A DNA stretch of 32,423 nt from the NCBI RefSeq assembly GCF_009687845.1, contig NZ_BLAD01000107.1, positions 1 through 32,423 on the forward strand. The letters are read 5' to 3'. The notes under the pieces are model-generated. The model saw only the letters and a list, made by a program, of their open reading frames with translations. It was not told the origin of the DNA and searched no databases. Shown here piece after piece: positions 8,149-15,503 of the stretch. The stretch's first letter is position 1. Each line of letters begins with the position of its first letter. Position numbers and translations under genes: made by a program. The stretch is from Acrocarpospora corrugata. GTDB lineage: Bacteria; Actinomycetota; Actinomycetes; Streptosporangiales; Streptosporangiaceae.

Positions 8149-9822
8149 TCAGATGCTCCTCTGCGTGATCACGAGATAGTTGGGGCCGCTGGTGCCGTAG
8201 AACTTGTTGATGTCCCTGGCGCCGGTACGGCGTTTGTCGACGAGGGTGCCCGCGGTGACCATGGACTTGCCGACCAGGCGGGCCGCGTCCAGGGTCCTGG
8301 CTCTGAGGAGCCGGGCGGTGGGGTCGTCGCCGAAGGCGTCCAGGGCGTCGGCGAGGGTGGCGCGCACGAGGTCGGCTTCGCCGAGCGCGCCCACGGTGAT
8401 GGCCGCCGCCGCCAGATGCAGGGTGATCGTGATGAAGACGTCCGCCAGCGCGTGGGGGTCGTCGGTGAACATGCGCTGATCCCCGAAGACGGGCACGTCG
8501 AGCCCGGACGCCGCCAGCCGGTCCGGGGCCGCGAGCAGGCCGTCGTTGTCCTTGACCAGGAGCCGCATCGGGCCGTCGCCGAAGACGAGGGCGAGGTTCT
8601 GCTGGTGGGCCTCCAACGCGATGCCGTACCGGACGAAGAGGGTTGTGTTCCAGGTGAACAGCACGGTCAGGTAGTCACGCAGGAGCGCTTCGACGTCGCC
8701 CCGGTAGTAACGGTCGGCGAGATCCGGCAGCACCCCGGGCGCCGCCAGCGCCGCGACCGAGACGATCTCGCCGTCCGGAAGGCGGCGGATCATCCAGGCC
8801 AGGTACTCCTGGCCCGCGTGCGCGTAGGTCTGCTCGTCGGCCAGCGACACCCGCAGACCGGGCTCCCGATCGAGCACCCCCCGCAGCAGCCGCTCCGCCT
8901 CGGCGCCGTCCCTGAGCGTCCCCGGCCGGATCGACCTCCGGTTCCGCGCCCCCAGCGTGCTGGTGGCCAACGGCAACTTCAGATGGGTACGCGGATCGAC
9001 CTCCACCGTCCGCATCGACAACGTCGGCCGCACCCGCAGATACGGCACCGCCCCCACGATCACCTCCGGCAGGCTCCCCACCGACAGCGGATGAACGGGA
9101 AACAGCACATGCCCATCGAGTTCCGGCAACCCGACCTGCGCGAAGCCCGGCCAGAACCCCCCGGACCCCCGCGAGACCACACTCTCCTGCGGAACCGCCG
9201 CCCACCGAAGCTCGAACGCCGGCGAGAACTCCGGCGCGTAGGCCAGTAATTCCGCCGAACTCAGTCCCGAACGGCACCGGGCGGTCGGATAAATCGGATG
9301 ATCGATACAAGCGGCCAGTGCCTCATACCCGATCGTCGTCCGATCGATCCTGATCTGGGGGTTCTCCGGGCCAGGCAGAGTCTGTTTATCCCGATCGTTC
9401 CTAATCTGTCCACGGCGAGGGTTCTTTCGAGTCCGCTCTCGCTGGCGGTCATACAAATCGAGCGCGAGCAGGGTCTCCCGGCATTCCTCGGCGAACGCCG
9501 TCACCCCGGCCGCGTCGGCGGCTTCGGCGACGTCGGCCAGGGTTTCGAGCACTTCGTCGAGCCCGAGTTCCTCAGCCGGAGCCACCACGAAATCCTGAAA
9601 CAGACCAGCGAAACCACCCGAAGTCAGGCGGACCCTCCGGCCAGAGGCCAGCGTCAGAGCGACCCCGGCCTTGTCCCGGGTGACCCGCGCGGCCAGCCCG
9701 CCGTAGTCCTCCCGCAGCAGCGCGTTCAGCACCCGCGCCGACAGGTACGCCTCCCGCGTCGAAACCGCCCGCACGACCCGCCGGGCCCGCCGCCGCCGAA
9801 GCGAGATCACGAGATCACCCAT
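8149..9822 (-). CDS. IucA/IucC-family NIS siderophore synthetase 1
   Basis: 557-aa NIS synthetase. Motifs: DHPIYPTARCRSGLS near 172-186 (variant of the HPxxxxR ATP-binding motif), LFPVHPLSV, HLKLPLATSTLGARNRRS, GIALEAHQQNLAL and LLVKDNDG. The ATG at 9822 overlaps the end of the ATP-grasp gene by 16 nt, indicating coupled translation. Divergent from the neighbouring synthetase in every motif, so the two are not a recent duplication and probably act on different steps, as PvsB and PvsD do. Between the N-terminal helical part and the HPIYP motif (residues about 127-162) lies an Arg/Asn/Asp-rich insertion containing an imperfect internal repeat; it is not expected from the family. Substrate class (citrate, 2-oxoglutarate or a citrate derivative) cannot be assigned by eye. 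Confidence 0.92.
   Translation of the reverse strand: MGDLVISLRRRRARRVVRAVSTREAYLSARVLNALLREDYGGLAARVTRDKAGVALTLASGRRVRLTSGGFAGLFQDFVVAPAEELGLDEVLETLADVAEAADAAGVTAFAEECRETLLALDLYDRQRERTRKNPRRGQIRNDRDKQTLPGPENPQIRIDRTTIGYEALAACIDHPIYPTARCRSGLSSAELLAYAPEFSPAFELRWAAVPQESVVSRGSGGFWPGFAQVGLPELDGHVLFPVHPLSVGSLPEVIVGAVPYLRVRPTLSMRTVEVDPRTHLKLPLATSTLGARNRRSIRPGTLRDGAEAERLLRGVLDREPGLRVSLADEQTYAHAGQEYLAWMIRRLPDGEIVSVAALAAPGVLPDLADRYYRGDVEALLRDYLTVLFTWNTTLFVRYGIALEAHQQNLALVFGDGPMRLLVKDNDGLLAAPDRLAASGLDVPVFGDQRMFTDDPHALADVFITITLHLAAAAITVGALGEADLVRATLADALDAFGDDPTARLLRARTLDAARLVGKSMVTAGTLVDKRRTGARDINKFYGTSGPNYLVITQRSI
9340..9425 (-). repeat. Imperfect direct repeat inside synthetase 1 linker
   Basis: Two related segments, 9340-9365 and 9391-9425, share CCGATCG, TCCT(A/G)ATCTG and a trailing GGGTTCT on the + strand, the second with about 9 extra bases. 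In protein they give two NP...QIR(N/I)DR motifs. The segment is locally less GC-rich than its surroundings and GATC-dense, and it corresponds to a linker insertion of the synthetase. It looks like a degenerate duplication kept in frame. Confidence 0.6.
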
Positions 9823-11078
9823 CTGTGCTCCTCACGGAACCGGCGGACGGCGTCGTCGACGGCCGCCGGATTGGGCGCGATCACCCGGAGTAAGCCCAGG
9901 TAGTCGCGGTTGGTGTGGGTGAGCTGTACATAATCGCCCAGTGCCCGGATGGGGTGATGCCAGACCCGCGCCGAACCGATGACCAACTCCTGCTCGGGCG
10001 GCGCAGCGATGATCGTCCCCGTCTGATCAGCCAGCAGACTGACCGTCGCCCCATGCATCCCGCCGCTCGCCGCGAGCCCCCGCGCGGATTCGCGGTGCAT
10101 CCCTCTGCCCGCCGCAATCTCCCGCGCGGATTCGCTGTCCTCGGCGGACAGCCCGCTCCCACCCCGAATGCGCTCGGGCGATATTTCGCTTAAATCCCCC
10201 AATGGTTCCCCGGCGTGGGCTCGCAGGATCCACTCGAACAGCGGGATTTCCAGGAGATCGGCGAGTAGGAAGTCGCAGTTGTCGCCGATGACGCGATAGT
10301 TGACCTCAATGATTCGGGGGCCGGTAGCGGTGAGGACGTATTCGGTGTGGCAGGCGCCGAGGTTGACGCCCAGGGCGTTCAGCGCGGCCAGGACATGGTC
10401 CCGTCCCGGGCCGTCAGGCTCCCAATCCAGGCGTTCTTCCACAAAATGCGGCAGCGGCCCCAACGTAGTGCGATATCCGCCAAGAACACGAATTTCCCGG
10501 CCATCGCCAAGCGTTTCCAGCGTGAACAGCGGACCTTCCAGGTACTCCTCGATCACCAGCGTCTCGCCGGGGCGGCGGGCCTTGACCGTCGTTGCGGCGG
10601 TCCAGAGTTCGCGGGCGTTCCTGGCCAGGATCACGTCCTCGCTGGCCACACCCTCACGCGGCTTGATCACCACCGGACCCTGCCAATCGGTCGGCGGCGG
10701 ATCGCCGGGCGCGAGCCGTACCGACCGGACCGACTCAACCCCCGCCAGCGCCAGCCTGCGCCGCGTCAGCGACTTGTTCTTGGTCGTCAGGCAGGCCCGC
10801 CAGTCCTTACCGGGCAGGTCGAAATAGGACGCGGCCAGGGCGGTCTCCGCCTGGATATGGTCGGAATTGGTGAACACGACATCCGGTGGATGGTGCCGGG
10901 CGATGGTGTCGATCAGCGCCCGGGTGTCCCGGACGTCGGTCCCGATCGTCTCGCGCCCGGGGTATCGTTCGGGCCGGTCGGTCAGGATCGCCACGTCCCA
11001 GCCGAGCCGGTCCGCCGCCGGCAGGAATCCGGACCCGACCGAATCGGTGGGATTGAGCGTGGCAAGGTACAGCCGCAA
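9807..11078 (-). CDS. ATP-grasp ligase, first gene of siderophore operon (PvsA-like)
   Basis: 423-aa ATP-grasp carboxylate-amine ligase, expected to form an amide through an acyl-phosphate. Evidence: N-terminal Rossmann-like domain (LYLATLNPTDS; VVFTNSDHIQAETALA), ATP-grasp lysine in GPVVIKPREGVASEDV, LVIEEYLEGPLFTLE, and the metal-binding Glu/Asn in RIIEVNYRVIGDN. The start is a TTG at 11078; AGGGGA lies about 5 nt upstream and the iron box directly beyond that, so a longer protein is unlikely. Ordinary ATP-grasp enzymes of biotin or purine metabolism are not found next to two IucA/IucC synthetases and a fold-III decarboxylase, whereas PvsA of vibrioferrin biosynthesis is. Residues about 313-341 hold a 14-residue tandem duplication. 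First gene of a four-gene operon with overlapping or nearly abutting junctions. Confidence 0.85.
   Translation of the reverse strand: MRLYLATLNPTDSVGSGFLPAADRLGWDVAILTDRPERYPGRETIGTDVRDTRALIDTIARHHPPDVVFTNSDHIQAETALAASYFDLPGKDWRACLTTKNKSLTRRRLALAGVESVRSVRLAPGDPPPTDWQGPVVIKPREGVASEDVILARNARELWTAATTVKARRPGETLVIEEYLEGPLFTLETLGDGREIRVLGGYRTTLGPLPHFVEERLDWEPDGPGRDHVLAALNALGVNLGACHTEYVLTATGPRIIEVNYRVIGDNCDFLLADLLEIPLFEWILRAHAGEPLGDLSEISPERIRGGSGLSAEDSESAREIAAGRGMHRESARGLAASGGMHGATVSLLADQTGTIIAAPPEQELVIGSARVWHHPIRALGDYVQLTHTNRDYLGLLRVIAPNPAAVDDAVRRFREEHRWVIS
10056..10139 (-). repeat. 42-bp tandem duplication inside ATP-grasp gene
   Basis: Two adjacent 42-bp units, 10056-10097 and 10098-10139, share a core GCGCGGATTCGC and a common CATCC beginning. 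They encode ESAREIAAGRGMHR and ESARGLAASGGMHG. The unit length is a multiple of three, so the frame is kept. The position is a linker after the ATP-grasp core. Confidence 0.75.
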
Positions 11079-11088
11079 CGAAGTCCCC

Positions 11089-11107
11089 TGAGGTAAGGCT
11101 CACCTAA
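11089..11107 (-). promoter_or_regulatory. Iron box (IdeR/DmdR/DtxR operator)
   Basis: The minus strand reads TTAGGTGAGCCTTACCTCA, which matches the 19-bp DtxR/IdeR consensus TTAGGTTAGSCTAACCTAA at 16 positions. It lies 11 bp before the TTG start of the ATP-grasp gene, where a repressor would block initiation. Iron-loaded repressor is expected to silence the four-gene siderophore operon when iron is plentiful. nudC starts about 105 bp away on the other strand and could also be affected. Confidence 0.88.
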
Positions 11108-11212
11108 CTCCGTCATGCTAGTCGATCACTTCGTGGTGTGACCGGCTAATCACCTGCCCGGGGGATCCAGCCTGGGCCATTGTGGGAGCCGAGATGAGGA
11201 AGGATAAAGCCT

Positions 11213-12124
11213 GTGGAGATCTCTGAGGGCCTACTCGGGCCGCTACTCCTGGCGCGCAGCACGATCGACCGGTCCGCGTTGCTGCGCCAGGACGCCGCCT
11301 GGCTGGAACGTGCCTGGGCTGAGGAAGCGACCAGGGTGGTGCTGGTCAACAACGGAGAAACCCTGGTCAGGAGGGATGCGGAGGGCGCCGGGCTGGTGCT
11401 GCTCCCGCCCGGCGAGGCCCCGGAGGGGCGGCGTTACCTGCTCGGCCTGGACACCCGGAACATCGCCTATTTCGCCGTCAACACCGAACTTCCGGAACTG
11501 CCCGGCACGGAGATCACCGGTCTGCGGCAGGCGGGCGCGCTGCTCGACGACCGGGATTCCGGCCTGCTGGTCTACGCCGTCGCGCTGGAGGCCTGGCACA
11601 GCACCCACGAGTTCTGCCCGCGCTGCGGCAGCCGTACCGAGGTGACGGCCGGCGGTCACGTCCGCACCTGCCCGCGGGACGCCAGCCAGCACTTCCCCCG
11701 GGTCGACCCCGCCGTGATCATGGCCGTCTACGACGATGACGACCGGATCCTGCTGGCCCGCGGCCCGCAGTGGCCAGAAGGCCGCATGTCGGTCCTGGCC
11801 GGCTTCGTGGAACCCGGCGAATCCCTCGAACAGGCCGTCATCCGGGAAGTCCTCGAAGAGGTCGGCGTCACTGTCAAAGCCCCCCGCTACCTGGGCAGCC
11901 AGCCCTGGCCGTTCCCGCGCAGCCTCATGCTCGGCTTCTTCGCCCGCGCCGCCACCACCGAACTCACCCGTGACCCCGAAGAGATCGCCGAAGCCCGCTG
12001 GTTCACCCGCGCCGAACTCGTGGCCGCCCTCGACAGCGGCGACCTGCGCCTGCCGCCGCCGGTCTCGATCGCCAGGCGGCTGATCGAGACCTGGTATGGC
12101 GACACCCTCGCCGGCGACTGGTGA
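11213..12124 (+). CDS. nudC: NAD(H) diphosphatase NudC
   Basis: 303-aa NUDIX hydrolase that cleaves NAD(H) to NMN(H) and AMP; NudC enzymes also remove NAD caps from RNA. An N-terminal domain is followed by a zinc ribbon FCPRCGS...RTCPRD (the fourth ligand position is Asp, as in many actinobacterial members), the NUDIX box beginning GFVEPGESLEQA and ending EVLEEVG, and the NudC-specific SQPWPFPRSLM signature. The GTG start at 11213 has GAGGAAGG about 10 nt upstream. The gene is tail-to-tail with mrx1 with no spacing (stop codons at 12122-12124 and 12125-12127). Position between adnB and mrx1/uvrD2 matches mycobacteria, where Rv3200c occupies the place held here by the siderophore operon. Confidence 0.93.
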   Translation: MEISEGLLGPLLLARSTIDRSALLRQDAAWLERAWAEEATRVVLVNNGETLVRRDAEGAGLVLLPPGEAPEGRRYLLGLDTRNIAYFAVNTELPELPGTEITGLRQAGALLDDRDSGLLVYAVALEAWHSTHEFCPRCGSRTEVTAGGHVRTCPRDASQHFPRVDPAVIMAVYDDDDRILLARGPQWPEGRMSVLAGFVEPGESLEQAVIREVLEEVGVTVKAPRYLGSQPWPFPRSLMLGFFARAATTELTRDPEEIAEARWFTRAELVAALDSGDLRLPPPVSIARRLIETWYGDTLAGDW

Positions 12125-12361
12125 CTACAGCCCGAGCCGCCGCTTCACCTCGATGACCGATGGATTGGTGAACGCCGTCCCGTCCGGGAACAGCACGGTC
12201 GGGACGGTCCTGTTGCCGTTGTTGACGCTCTCCACGAACTCGGCCGCGTCCGCCTCCCGCTCGATGTCCACCTCCCGGTAGGCGATCCCCTCACGGGTCA
12301 GCTGGCTCTTGAGCCGCTTGCAGGGGCCACACCAGGTGGTGGTGTACACCGTGAGCGCCAT
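12125..12361 (-). CDS. mrx1: Mycoredoxin-1 (glutaredoxin-like)
   Basis: 78-aa thioredoxin-fold oxidoreductase that reduces mycothiol mixed disulfides. Active site W-C-G-P-C with C11 and C14, cis-Pro loop TVPTVLF and the C-terminal glycine-free helix typical of actinobacterial mycoredoxins (about 80 aa). The start is the ATG at 12361, since AGGAAAGGGA lies 5-15 nt upstream; the 12 codons further upstream are probably untranslated. Orientation opposite to uvrD2 and nudC agrees with Rv3198A in M. tuberculosis. CGPC rather than CGYC also fits NrdH-type redoxins, but the synteny favours Mrx1. Confidence 0.85.
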   Translation of the reverse strand: MALTVYTTTWCGPCKRLKSQLTREGIAYREVDIEREADAAEFVESVNNGNRTVPTVLFPDGTAFTNPSVIEVKRRLGL

Positions 12362-12428
12362 GTTCGTCCCTTTCCTTAGGCCGATCATTGGCAACACGGC
12401 GAGGATCGTCCATGTTCCCGGGTGATCG

Positions 12429-13334
12429 TCAGTGCGCCAGCCGCGCGATGATCCACGACTGCACCGACTCCGCCACGCCCGGCTCCCGGTAGAGCGGGCT
12501 GCTGTGCACGAAACCCGGCACGGCCCGGATGTTCATCGCCACGCCGACCGAGTTCAGCGCCTGCTTCAGCATCTCGCTCTGGTACGGCGGCACGAACTCG
12601 TCGGCGCTGTGCACGCTCAGCATCGGCGCGTCCCCCTGCGTGGCGTGCAGCGGCACCTCCATGCTCGACCAGATCCGCGGGCACTCGATCGGCTCGCAGC
12701 CGCCCGCCAGCGCGATGGTCGCCTTGCGTAACTTGCGCTGCTCGTGGTCCGCGCCCTCGTCGCCGTCCTCGTACGCGGTGCGCGGCGACACCACCGGCGA
12801 GATCCCGACCACGCCACGCAGCCCGGGAACCCCGTCCCCATACGTCCCGACCGCCGCCGCGATGTGCCCGCCGGCCGAGAAGCCGAGCAGCGCGTAACGA
12901 TCCGGGTCCAGGTTGAACTGGGCGAAGTGCCGCCGGACGGTGGCGATCGCGTCCAGCGTGTCGGTCCGCTGGGCCGGCCACGGCGCGTCCTGCGCCAGCC
13001 GGTAGTTGATGTTGACGACCACGTAACCGAGCTGGAAGTAGCTCCGGGTCACCTCGGTCATGTACTTCTTGTCGCCGCCGGACCACCAGCCCCCGTGGAT
13101 CACGAAGACGGCCGGGCGGGTGACGCCGTCCTTGCGCCACCAGATGTCCATCCGCTGGCGGTAGTGCTTGCCGTACGCGAAAGTGGCGCGCTCCTCGACC
13201 GGGACGGTCGCGGTCGCGGTGGGCGTCGGGGCGGGATCACCGCCGCCGGGTGACGCGGTGGCGGTGGCCGCCGCGGGGGAGGAGAGGAAGACCGCTGCCA
13301 GGGCGAGCGCACCGACACCAACGGCTAATCTCAA
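12429..13334 (-). CDS. Secreted alpha/beta hydrolase (BD-FAE/esterase-like)
   Basis: 301-aa exported serine hydrolase with a type I signal peptide (MRLAVGVGALALAAVF..., cleavage after the Ala-rich region, no lipobox Cys) and a Thr/Pro/Ala-rich linker before the catalytic domain. Catalytic features: oxyanion HGGWWSGGD, nucleophile elbow GFSAGG, Asp in HSADEFVPP and His in GFVHSSP, the order of carboxylesterase/BD-FAE-type hydrolases. The TTG at 13334 is chosen because GGAGG lies 10 nt upstream and it gives a compact signal peptide; an ATG at 13388 would add 18 residues but has a weak ribosome site. Substrate unknown. Not part of the conserved mycobacterial gene set, so probably lineage-specific. 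Confidence 0.8.
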   Translation of the reverse strand: MRLAVGVGALALAAVFLSSPAAATATASPGGGDPAPTPTATATVPVEERATFAYGKHYRQRMDIWWRKDGVTRPAVFVIHGGWWSGGDKKYMTEVTRSYFQLGYVVVNINYRLAQDAPWPAQRTDTLDAIATVRRHFAQFNLDPDRYALLGFSAGGHIAAAVGTYGDGVPGLRGVVGISPVVSPRTAYEDGDEGADHEQRKLRKATIALAGGCEPIECPRIWSSMEVPLHATQGDAPMLSVHSADEFVPPYQSEMLKQALNSVGVAMNIRAVPGFVHSSPLYREPGVAESVQSWIIARLAH

Positions 13335-13460
13335 GGTCCTCGTTCCTCCCGCGAGCGGTTCCTGTTTGCCTGTGGCTGACCCGGTCATGAGACACACTTG
13401 GTCGGCTGCTGAAAGGATGATGCCAGCAGATCCGGTCATCCGCACGTTGGGGAGCCCTAT

Positions 13461-15503
13461 TTGGACGTTCTGGAGGGTCTCGATCCGGAACAGCGTGAGG
13501 TCGCCCAGGCGGTTCGCGGGCCGGTGTGCGTACTCGCGGGGGCTGGAACTGGGAAAACTCGGGCCATCACCCATCGGATCGCTCACGCGGTGCATTTCGG
13601 CGGAGTTGACCCGCAGTCCGTGCTCGCGGTCACCTTCACCACCCGCGCGGCGGGCGAGCTGAAGCAGCGGCTGCGCGGCCTCGGCGTGCCCGGCGTGCAG
13701 GCCCGCACCTTCCACGCCGCCGCGCTCCGCCAGCTCACCTACTTCTGGCCGCGCGTCATCGGTGGCGACCCGCCCCAGGTGGTGGAGTCCAAACTGCCGC
13801 TGCTGATCGAGGCCGCCCGGCTGCTCCGCCGCACCCCCGACCGGGCCGAACTGCGCGACGTGGCCAGCGAGATCGAGTGGGCCAAGGTCACCCAGGTCGG
13901 CCCTGAGGACTACCCGGCCGCCGCCGCCAAGGCCCGCCGCAGCCCGCCCATCCCGCCCGACCAGGTCGCCCGCCTCTACGAGGGCTACGAGAATCTGCGC
14001 CGCACCCGCCACCTGGTCGACTTCGAGACCATCCTCGAACTCACCGCCGCCGTGATGACGGAACACCGCGAGGTGGCCGCCCAGATCCGGTCGCAGTACC
14101 GGTTCTTCGTGGTGGACGAGTACCAGGACGTGAACCCGCTGCAGAAGCTGCTGCTCGACACCTGGCTGGGCGGCCGGGACGACCTGTGCGTGGTCGGCGA
14201 CCCGAACCAGACCATTTACTCCTTCACCGGCGCCACTCCGCACTATCTGACCAACTTCGCCGTCGAGCATCCCGGCGCGCGGGTGGTCCGCCTGGTCCGC
14301 GACTACCGCTCCACTCCCGAGGTCGTCACCCTGGCCAACCGGATCATGAGCAAGTCGGTGCACCGGCTGGACCTCGTCGCGCAGCGCCCGCCCGGCCCGC
14401 AGCCGGTCTTCGCGGAGTACGACGACGAGGCCGCCGAGGCGCTCGGGGTGGCGCTGACGGTCAAGAAGCTGATGGCCGACGGGGTGCCGACCCGCGAGAT
14501 CGCGGTGCTGTTCCGGATCAACGCCCAGTCGGAGGCGTACGAGCAGGCGTTCACCGACGCCGGGGTGCCCTACCTGCTGCGCGGCGCGGAACGTTTCTTC
14601 GAGCGGCCGGAGGTCCGGCAGGCCGTCGTGCTGCTGCGCGGCGCGGCCCGCTCGGCCAACGACGAGGAGCCGCTGGCGCCCGCCGTACACGCCATTCTGG
14701 CCGGGGTGGGCCTAAGTCATGAACCGCCCGCCGGGGGGACCGCCAGAGCCAAATGGGAGTCGCTCAACGCGCTCGCGGAACTCGCCGAGGACATGGCCAC
14801 CACGGGGACCGATCTGCCCAGGTTCGTCGCCGAACTCGAACGCCGCGCCACCGAGCAGCACGCGCCCCCGCTGGAGGGCGTCACCCTCGCGTCGCTGCAC
14901 GCCGCGAAGGGCCTCGAATGGGACGCCGTCTTCCTGGTCGGCGCCACCGACGGCATGCTCCCGATCATCTACGCCGAGACCCCCGAGCAGATCGAGGAGG
15001 AGCGGCGGCTGCTCTACGTCGGCGTCACCCGGGCCCGCGAGCACCTGCACCTGTCCTGGGCGCTGGCCCGCACCCCCGGCGCCCGCCGCGTCCGCCGCCC
15101 GTCCCGCTTCTTCGAGGGCCTCAACGGGCGTACGACTCCCGCCCCCCGCGCCGAACAGCCCGCCGCCGTACGGCGTTCGGTGGCCGCGCCCGTCGGCTGC
15201 CGGGTCTGCGGCCGGACCCTCGCGCTGGCCCAGGAACAGAAGCTGGGACGCTGCGCGACCTGCCCCGCCTACTACGACGAAGCCCTGCTGGAGAGCCTCA
15301 AGTCGTGGCGGGTCACCGTGGCCAAGGAGACCAAGGTCCCCACCTTCGTGGTCTTCACCGACGTCACGTTGCAGGCCATCGCCGAGCGGGTGCCGACCTC
15401 CGAGGAGGCTCTGCAGTCGATAGCAGGTATCGGCAAGGTGAAACTGGACCGGTACGGTCAGGCCGTACTAGAACTCTGCCGGAAGGTCGGGGAGGACCCG
15501 TGA
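13461..15503 (+). CDS. uvrD2: ATP-dependent DNA helicase UvrD2
   Basis: 680-aa SF1A 3'-5' helicase. Walker A AGAGTGKT at 26-33, VTFTTRAAGE, Walker B VVDEYQDV with D219, VGDPNQTIYSFTGA, HAAKGLEWD and LLYVGVTRARE. Two C-terminal features define UvrD2: a tetracysteine motif (C580, C583, C598, C601) and an HRDC domain from about 608 to 675. The TTG start at 13461 has GGGGAG 6 nt upstream. In mycobacteria UvrD2 is essential and the Cys motif is needed for helicase activity. The stop overlaps the tesB start (GTGA), suggesting coupled translation. Confidence 0.93.
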   Translation: MDVLEGLDPEQREVAQAVRGPVCVLAGAGTGKTRAITHRIAHAVHFGGVDPQSVLAVTFTTRAAGELKQRLRGLGVPGVQARTFHAAALRQLTYFWPRVIGGDPPQVVESKLPLLIEAARLLRRTPDRAELRDVASEIEWAKVTQVGPEDYPAAAAKARRSPPIPPDQVARLYEGYENLRRTRHLVDFETILELTAAVMTEHREVAAQIRSQYRFFVVDEYQDVNPLQKLLLDTWLGGRDDLCVVGDPNQTIYSFTGATPHYLTNFAVEHPGARVVRLVRDYRSTPEVVTLANRIMSKSVHRLDLVAQRPPGPQPVFAEYDDEAAEALGVALTVKKLMADGVPTREIAVLFRINAQSEAYEQAFTDAGVPYLLRGAERFFERPEVRQAVVLLRGAARSANDEEPLAPAVHAILAGVGLSHEPPAGGTARAKWESLNALAELAEDMATTGTDLPRFVAELERRATEQHAPPLEGVTLASLHAAKGLEWDAVFLVGATDGMLPIIYAETPEQIEEERRLLYVGVTRAREHLHLSWALARTPGARRVRRPSRFFEGLNGRTTPAPRAEQPAAVRRSVAAPVGCRVCGRTLALAQEQKLGRCATCPAYYDEALLESLKSWRVTVAKETKVPTFVVFTDVTLQAIAERVPTSEEALQSIAGIGKVKLDRYGQAVLELCRKVGEDP

